DNA of 9,990 nt, taken from the NCBI GenBank assembly GCA_021821565.1, contig JAKACI010000038.1:1-9990 (forward strand), written 5' to 3'. Below the pieces are notes generated by a model. The model was given only the letters and a program-made list of their open reading frames with translations, was not told the DNA's origin and ran no database searches. The position numbers were made by a program, and so were the translations under genes. The stretch is from a bacterium. Its GTDB lineage: Bacteria > SZUA-79 > Acidulodesulfobacterales > Acidulodesulfobacteraceae. Shown here piece after piece: positions 5,489-9,990 of the stretch. The stretch's first letter is position 1. The number at the start of each line of letters is the position of its first letter.

Positions 5489-7201
5489 ATGCCTACATAT
5501 AAAAAAGCACGTAAAATATTTAAAGATATTAAAAGATTAAGACAAATATTTTATGTTGCCTCAAAATATGGATTTGGCGATCTTATAGAGAGATTGAGTC
5601 TGCAGCAATACATCCCGTTTCATGAGCGTATTTTAATTAAGATAGTAATAGGCAATAAAAATAAAAAAATAGACGAGCCTATTGAAAAACGGCTAAGGCT
5701 TGCATTTGAGGAACTTGGTACTACCTTTATAAAATTAGGGCAGATCCTATCTTCAAGGCCGGATCTTATAACCCCCGAGTTTGCAAAAGAATTTTATAAA
5801 CTTCATGATGAAATGACCTCTATTGATTATAACACTATAAAAGCAGTAGTAACGCAAGAATTAGGAAAAGACATAGAGAGCATCTTTGAAAAGTTTAACA
5901 AAGTTCCGCATGCGGTAGCTTCAATTGCTCAGGTTCATAAAGCTGTTTTAAAGAATGGCAAAGAGGTTGTCGTAAAAATAAGAAAACCCGATATTGGCAG
6001 AACTATAGAATCCGATATCTCAATTCTTTCCTTCTTCGCCCCCTTGGTTGAAAAATTTATTCCAGAGTCAAAGATGTTTAATCCTGTCGGTATAGTGGAT
6101 GAATTTTCAAAAGCTATACGCAAAGAGCTTGATTTTAATATAGAGGCTTATAACTGTATAACTTTTGGAGAACATTTTAGGAATAGCAGCGATGTGTATA
6201 TTCCAAAAATTTATCAGGAATATACAACAAGAAAAATATTAGTCATTGAACTCTTAGAGGGCAAAAGAATTAACGACGTAGATTTACAAAAGCTATCTCC
6301 TGCTTTTAAAAAGCTGACGGCAGAGAAAATAGCTAATGCTTATTTTAAGCAGATACTTGAAGACGGATTTTTTCATGCAGACCCGCATCCTGCCAATATA
6401 CTTATAATGGATGACGGTAAAATAGCATTTCTTGACTTTGGCATAGTGGGGAAAATTGACAAAATAGCTATTACAAGCGTAATAAATACATTTGAAGGAC
6501 TCATGACTAAAGATTTTAGAAAATTGGTAAACCAGTATGTAAACCTTGGGTTTTTTGATTCCAATATTGAAGACTTAAACGATTTTAGAGAAGAATTTAC
6601 TAAACAATTGAGCGATTTTTTAAGCCCGTATTATGATAAATCCCTGAAAGAAATAGATTTAAGCGCTTACATTTCCAAAGTTTCAGAGATGTTCGGCAAA
6701 TTTAAAATTAAAGTTCCGTCGGATTTATTTCTTATAAATAAAACGCTAATTCTTTTGGAAGCATTAATAAAAGAGCTAGACCCGGATTTCAAACTGATTG
6801 ACGCAGGCTTAAAATATTCAGAAAATGCCGCTAAAAAACAGCTGCTGGAAACATTCCGATTAAAGCGATTTAAAGAAATTTATTACGACTTCTGGGAACT
6901 TGCTATTATTTTTCCTAAACAATTAAAGAATATTCTTGATAAGTTAGCTCGAGATTTGATTAGAATTGAGATAAGGACACCTGATATTGAAACACTTTCA
7001 ACCAGTTTAAATAAAACCTCAAGCAGAATTTCTTTTAGTCTGATTATTGCTGCGCTAATAGTAGGCTCATCCTATTTGATGAATTCTACTGCGGCAAGTG
7101 GCGACTCCATTATCCAAACACTCGGGATTATCGGCTATATTGTAGCTGTAATATTAGGATTGTGGCTTGTTATCAGTATAATTATGTCGGGCAAATATTG
7201 A
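5489..7201 (+). CDS. ubiB: AarF/UbiB (ABC1) family atypical kinase-like protein
   Basis: This 570-residue member of the ABC1/ADCK/UbiB family supports ubiquinone or related quinone synthesis at the membrane, probably as an ATPase rather than a protein kinase. The family marks are all present. KLGQ (82-85) lies in the long N-terminal extension. The alanine-rich loop AVASIAQVH (142-150) replaces the kinase glycine loop. The ATP lysine is Lys163 (VVVKIRKP). KELD (212-215) is the ExD-type motif. HADPHPANIL (296-305) is the catalytic loop and D316-FG the metal site. Two helices at the C-terminus (about 514-531 and 545-567) anchor it, as in E. coli UbiB, which is slightly shorter. No quinone genes adjoin it. 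Only a weak AGG lies 12 bases before the start, so the start rests on the absence of better options. Confidence 0.94.
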   Translation: MPTYKKARKIFKDIKRLRQIFYVASKYGFGDLIERLSLQQYIPFHERILIKIVIGNKNKKIDEPIEKRLRLAFEELGTTFIKLGQILSSRPDLITPEFAKEFYKLHDEMTSIDYNTIKAVVTQELGKDIESIFEKFNKVPHAVASIAQVHKAVLKNGKEVVVKIRKPDIGRTIESDISILSFFAPLVEKFIPESKMFNPVGIVDEFSKAIRKELDFNIEAYNCITFGEHFRNSSDVYIPKIYQEYTTRKILVIELLEGKRINDVDLQKLSPAFKKLTAEKIANAYFKQILEDGFFHADPHPANILIMDDGKIAFLDFGIVGKIDKIAITSVINTFEGLMTKDFRKLVNQYVNLGFFDSNIEDLNDFREEFTKQLSDFLSPYYDKSLKEIDLSAYISKVSEMFGKFKIKVPSDLFLINKTLILLEALIKELDPDFKLIDAGLKYSENAAKKQLLETFRLKRFKEIYYDFWELAIIFPKQLKNILDKLARDLIRIEIRTPDIETLSTSLNKTSSRISFSLIIAALIVGSSYLMNSTAASGDSIIQTLGIIGYIVAVILGLWLVISIIMSGKY

Positions 7202-7232
7202 TTATCCTAAATTGAAAGATATAATTTTCTCA

Positions 7233-7260
7233 AATACCCATATTTTAGGGTATTATTTTG
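7233..7260 (+). terminator. Intrinsic terminator after ubiB
   Basis: AATACCC (7233-7239) and GGGTATT (7248-7254) form a perfect 7-bp stem with an 8-base loop, followed by ATTTTG. It lies 31 bases after the ubiB stop and separates that gene from the cob genes. Confidence 0.7.
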
Positions 7261-7271
7261 TTGATAGAAGA

Positions 7272-7302
7272 ATTGATTTATTAGTTAAGGATTTAAATCA
7301 AT
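7272..7302. other. Hairpin in the ubiB-cobU spacer
   Basis: ATTGATTTA (7272-7280) and TAAATCAAT (7294-7302) form a perfect 9-bp stem with a 13-base loop. A pyrimidine-rich stretch follows but no clean T-run. It could be a second terminator, a leader structure of cobU or an operator. The rest of the spacer to 7427 is A/T-rich. I see none of the G/C-rich conserved boxes of a cobalamin riboswitch. Confidence 0.35.
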
Positions 7303-7427
7303 CTTATTATCTTTGTCTTTCCGCATAACAATCATTTTTAATATAATAAATGAATTATGTAAAAATAAATCAATATAATATATAATATACTATTTATAAT
7401 TTCCTCTTTTTTTATTTATTTTAATAA

Positions 7428-8156
7428 ATGGCTAAATTTAAAAATATTAAAAATAATAACAAAAAAAATAAAAACAAATCTAAGAATAAAATAGTTCAGC
7501 CCGTTAAAATATTTTTTACAGGAGGTATATCTTCAGGAAAATCAAAATATGCCGAGGACCAAGCGTTATCTATTTTAAATAATAATTTGAGTTTAAACCA
7601 AATAAATTTAAATAGAATCAACTTAAATGAAGTAAACATAAAAGCCTGCAATTATCAAAATATTGAATATATAAAATTTGTTAAAAATTTAAATATATTG
7701 CATTTTATCGCTACTGCAAATTCTTTATTGTCGGATAACGAAATGAAAATAAAAATTGCAGAACATAAAGCAAAACGCTCCGAACTTTTTATAATCCATG
7801 AAGACTTTGATGATTTAGAATTTGAAATTGGTAAAATATATAATTCAATTTCAGTTTTACCTTCTAATAATAGTATAATATTAATTGATTCTATGACCGC
7901 TTGGCTTTCCGGAATTTTTACGGATTTAGCAAAATACGACATTGCTTTATCTGCGCTAAACGCCCTTTTTGATTTAATTAACAAATTAGATTGTTCTTTT
8001 ATTTTTGTAAGCGATAATTTAAGTTTTAATCTGGTTCCTCAAGATGAATATGTCAGGAAATTTATAAATTTAAATGGATTGATGGAACAAAAAATTTCTT
8101 CAATATCTGATTTTGTTTATTTAGTGGTTGCGGGAAATATTTTAAAATTAAAATAA
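7428..8156 (+). CDS. cobU: Adenosylcobinamide kinase / adenosylcobinamide-phosphate guanylyltransferase
   Basis: This bifunctional enzyme phosphorylates adenosylcobinamide and transfers GMP to give adenosylcobinamide-GDP, the activated corrinoid for CobS. The P-loop is FFTGGISSGKSKYAE (29-43). Then come IATANSLLSDNEM (94-106) and KIAEHKAKR, where His113 probably matches the guanylylated histidine of Salmonella CobU (His46). IILIDSMTAWLSGIF (150-164) and VSDNLSFNLVPQDEYVRKF (194-212) follow, with the typical end DFVYLVVAGNILKLK. At 242 residues it is longer than the roughly 180 of Salmonella. The extra length is a Lys/Asn-rich head (about 1-25) and an Asn/Leu-rich insertion (about 51-88) after the P-loop helix. 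No later in-frame start precedes the P-loop, and no Shine-Dalgarno is visible. It is the first of three genes for nucleotide-loop assembly. Confidence 0.93.
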   Translation: MAKFKNIKNNNKKNKNKSKNKIVQPVKIFFTGGISSGKSKYAEDQALSILNNNLSLNQINLNRINLNEVNIKACNYQNIEYIKFVKNLNILHFIATANSLLSDNEMKIKIAEHKAKRSELFIIHEDFDDLEFEIGKIYNSISVLPSNNSIILIDSMTAWLSGIFTDLAKYDIALSALNALFDLINKLDCSFIFVSDNLSFNLVPQDEYVRKFINLNGLMEQKISSISDFVYLVVAGNILKLK

Positions 8157-8185
8157 ATTAAAATAAATTCAAATAATAACAATAA

Positions 8186-8210
8186 TTATATTTTAAAGTT
8201 ATATTTTAAA
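8186..8210. repeat. Tandem direct repeat in the cobU-cobT spacer
   Basis: TTATATTTTAAA occurs at 8186-8197 and again, identically, at 8199-8210, a 13-base period. It lies 29 bases after the cobU stop. The sequence is all A/T, so slippage-type origin is likely. Confidence 0.5.
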
Positions 8211-8223
8211 AATACAGTAAAAG

Positions 8224-8293
8224 ATATACCTAAAGAAAATATACCAAACAAAAATTTACTAAAATAAACCATACTTAGATATACTAAACAAAA
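8224..8293. repeat. Degenerate 15-nt direct repeats before cobT
   Basis: Successive units are ATATACCTAAAGAAA (8224), ATATACCAAACAAAA (8239), ATTTACTAAAATAAA (8254), a short CCATACTTAG (8269) and ATATACTAAACAAAA (8279). The units share an ATATAC-(C/T)-(T)AAAxAAA pattern. They end 28 bases before cobT. Their role is unknown: a regulatory array, or a slippage product of A/T-rich DNA. Confidence 0.5.
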
Positions 8294-8321
8294 GCCTAAT
8301 AAATATAGAATAAAATAAAAC

Positions 8322-9449
8322 ATGCTTAATGAGAACATTTATAATTTAAACAACTTAAATAACTTAAACAAAGAAAAATTATTATCATTAATTAAATCTA
8401 TTCCGGCGATTGATAAAAAAAAATATTATAAAATTGCAGAAAGCCGTTTAAATAAACTTATTAAACCAAAAGGGAGTCTCGGCAGACTTGAAAAATTTGT
8501 CTGCGACGTTGTTGCTATTACAGAAAATAAAAGACCTGTCGTAAAAAATAAATATATCTGTGTTTTTGCAGGGGATCACGGAGTTGCTTTTGAAAATGTG
8601 AGCGCTTTTAAGCAGGAAGTTACAGCTCAGATGGTTGCCAATTTTTTAACCGGCGGAGCTGCGATTAATACGATTGCAAATTCGGTTAATGCTAAAGTTG
8701 TTGTTGCCGATGTCGGAGTTAATAGAGATTTCGGCGATGATTTTTTAAACAACGAAAACTTTATCAATGCAAAAATAAATAAAGGAACTAATAATATTTA
8801 TATAGAACCTGCTATGAGTTATGATGATGCGCTTAAATCTTTATACGCAGGCATTAATATAGCCGAAAAATTAATTAAAGAAGGCGCAAATATCTGTTCA
8901 ACAGGGGATATGGGTATTGCAAATACCACGCCGTCTTCAGCTATTGTCAGCTTTTATTCCGGAGTTGAGCCAAAAATGATTTGCGGATATGGAACAGGCG
9001 TAGACAGGAAAACTATATACAAAAAAGTTATGATTATTGAAAAAGCGATTAAACATAATATTATAGATAAACAGGATCCCATTAGCGTTCTTTCGGGCAT
9101 AGGCGGTTTTGAAATAGGAGCTATCGCCGGTTTTATTATCGGATGTGCATTAAAGAAAACACCTGTCGTAGTTGACGGATTTATATCGACGGCAGGAGCC
9201 GTTATAGCCGCTAAATTAAATAATAATTGTTTAGACTATATGTTTTTAGGGCATCTATCAAAAGAAAAAGGGCATAAGACGGCTGTTGCTTTAATTAACA
9301 AGAAGCCTATTTTAAATTTAGATATGCATCTTGGAGAAGGCACGGGAGCAGTTTTAGCAATGAAAATTATAGAAGCGTCTATGGATATGTATAATAATAT
9401 GCTGACATTTGACGAAGCAAATGTTATCGCTTCAAATAAAAATAAATAA
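8322..9449 (+). CDS. cobT: Nicotinate-nucleotide:dimethylbenzimidazole phosphoribosyltransferase
   Basis: CobT transfers ribose phosphate from nicotinate mononucleotide to a lower-ligand base, normally 5,6-dimethylbenzimidazole, giving alpha-ribazole 5'-phosphate for CobS. The 375 residues carry the family motifs in order: KPKGSLGRLE (48-57), FAGDHGV (82-88), EVTAQMVANFLTGGAAIN (99-116), STGDMGIANTTPSSAI (193-208), GYGTGVD (222-228), LSGIGGFEIGAIAG (257-270) and PVVVDGFISTAGAVIA (281-296). LDMHLGEGTGAVLA (333-346) contains the catalytic Glu339. It exceeds Salmonella CobT (about 356) mainly through an Asn/Leu-rich head (NIYNLNNLNNLNKEK). The leader is ATAAAATAAAAC with no Shine-Dalgarno. cobS begins four bases after its stop, so the two are almost certainly co-transcribed. 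The lower-ligand preference cannot be read from sequence. Confidence 0.97.
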   Translation: MLNENIYNLNNLNNLNKEKLLSLIKSIPAIDKKKYYKIAESRLNKLIKPKGSLGRLEKFVCDVVAITENKRPVVKNKYICVFAGDHGVAFENVSAFKQEVTAQMVANFLTGGAAINTIANSVNAKVVVADVGVNRDFGDDFLNNENFINAKINKGTNNIYIEPAMSYDDALKSLYAGINIAEKLIKEGANICSTGDMGIANTTPSSAIVSFYSGVEPKMICGYGTGVDRKTIYKKVMIIEKAIKHNIIDKQDPISVLSGIGGFEIGAIAGFIIGCALKKTPVVVDGFISTAGAVIAAKLNNNCLDYMFLGHLSKEKGHKTAVALINKKPILNLDMHLGEGTGAVLAMKIIEASMDMYNNMLTFDEANVIASNKNK

Positions 9450-9453
9450 AATT

Positions 9454-9990
9454 ATGATGAATATAATAAAAAGTTTTTTAAATGCAGTTAGTTTTCTTAC
9501 AATTTTTAATTTTGATCCAATAAATTCAAATGATAAAAATAAAACATTAGTAAAATCTATAAAATTTTTTCCTTTAGCAGGATTATTTATAGGATTAATT
9601 ATAGCCTTTATATATATTATTTTTGATAAAATTACATCATCCGGCAGTATTGCTTCAATAATTTCAGTACTCGGTCTTTTTATTATTACGGGAGGGCTGC
9701 ATTTTGACGGTCTTTCCGATACTTCCGACGGTCTTATGGCATTTTTAAAAACAGGGGACAAAAACATATTTTATAAAGCTATGAAAGATTTAAATACCGG
9801 ACTTGCAGGCACAATGAGTGTTATATTCTATATAATTATATTATATGCAATAATATTGGATTTTAATTTTTTTCAAGCAGACCAGAAAATTTATGGAATT
9901 TATGCTTTAATTACTTTCCCTGTTGTAGGCAGATATGTTATTGTTTTAATGTCTTATTTCACGATTACGCCTGAAAATTTTAAGGGTATC
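9454..9990 (+). CDS. cobS: Adenosylcobinamide-GDP ribazoletransferase, N-terminal 179 residues (cut by window end)
   Basis: CobS is the membrane cobalamin synthase that joins adenosylcobinamide-GDP to alpha-ribazole or its phosphate. The frame is open to the last base. FLNAVSFLTIF (8-18) and KFFPLAGLFIGL (37-48) are the usual N-terminal elements. The metal-binding signature GGLHFDGLSDTSDGL (80-94) matches the family GGLHxDGLADtaDG. Hydrophobic helices surround it (about 38-58, 64-81, 119-136 and 146-169). The following KAMKDLNTGLAGT (108-120) corresponds to MKDSxxGxxG, with Leu-Asn in place of the common Ser-x. Two ATGs in tandem (9454 and 9457) leave a one-codon doubt in the start. The gene lies four bases from cobT with no Shine-Dalgarno, which suggests translational coupling. 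The family is about 250 residues, so roughly 70 should lie beyond the window. Confidence 0.93.
   Translation, partial: MMNIIKSFLNAVSFLTIFNFDPINSNDKNKTLVKSIKFFPLAGLFIGLIIAFIYIIFDKITSSGSIASIISVLGLFIITGGLHFDGLSDTSDGLMAFLKTGDKNIFYKAMKDLNTGLAGTMSVIFYIIILYAIILDFNFFQADQKIYGIYALITFPVVGRYVIVLMSYFTITPENFKGI

Noticed and set aside
7202..7427. A cobalamin riboswitch before cobU
   Set aside because: I searched the spacer for the conserved G/C-rich B12-box elements expected upstream of cob genes. It is nearly all A/T, with only two short hairpins.
8186..8323. A 45-codon minus-strand frame (MFYFILYLLGFCLVYLSMVY at its start) divergent from cobT
   Set aside because: It is hydrophobic simply because it is the T-rich complement of A-rich repeat DNA. 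Its start overlaps the cobT start codon, it has no ribosome binding site, and nothing in it is recognisable.
9432..9767. 111-codon minus-strand frame at the right end
   Set aside because: The opposite strand here encodes the clear CobS N-terminus with its GGLHFDGLSDTSDG motif, so this is a shadow frame.
1..9990. CRISPR array, tRNA or rRNA genes
   Set aside because: No regular repeat-spacer pattern is present. The repeats at 8186-8293 are contiguous and degenerate, without spacers. I recognised no G/C-rich structured RNA signature in any spacer.

Overview
The window is low-GC bacterial DNA. Spacers are almost pure A/T and most genes are A/T-rich by eye. It carries seven intact genes, one gene cut by the window end, two broken genes and one doubtful small ORF. 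Everything is on the + strand except one LysR regulator. UbiB, an ExoX-type nuclease and late cobalamin genes suggest a Gram-negative-like bacterium outside the GC-rich lineages, perhaps an uncultured deltaproteobacterial-type lineage. The sequence alone does not settle this and I hold that guess weakly.

Bases 1-1420 hold a pyrophosphate-type 6-phosphofructokinase gene. It is far richer in G+C than its surroundings, has a textbook Shine-Dalgarno, and is flanked by a 20-nt inverted repeat that matches at 19 positions. It looks like a recently acquired glycolytic gene.

Bases 1500-4500 form a mosaic. First comes a 63-codon N-terminal remnant that resembles a membrane-anchored thioredoxin-like (TlpA/ResA) protein and stops just before the expected WCxxC region. 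Next is a divergent lysR-eamA pair: a transcriptional regulator and a 10-helix drug/metabolite exporter, sharing a spacer with a near-perfect 23-nt dyad. Then comes the C-terminal third of a SAM-dependent methyltransferase without its catalytic domain, and a 49-codon lysine-rich ORF of unknown function. Broken genes on both sides of an intact regulator-transporter pair suggest an insertion or turnover site.

Bases 4538-7260 hold an ExoX-like DEDDh exonuclease and an AarF/UbiB-family kinase-like protein with two C-terminal membrane helices, followed by a hairpin terminator.

Bases 7428-9990 hold cobU, cobT and the first 179 codons of cobS. CobU activates adenosylcobinamide to its GDP form, CobT makes alpha-ribazole phosphate, and CobS joins the two. 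Together they make the nucleotide-loop assembly branch of cobalamin synthesis or salvage. CobU and CobT carry Asn/Leu/Lys-rich additions, and the cobU-cobT spacer is built from short degenerate direct repeats. No cobalamin riboswitch is visible before cobU.

I did not find a wholly new multi-gene system. The best leads are the GC-discordant, inverted-repeat-flanked phosphofructokinase gene, the lysR-eamA cassette between two gene remnants, and the split between A-rich leaders without Shine-Dalgarno on the low-GC genes and strong Shine-Dalgarno sites on the probable imports.
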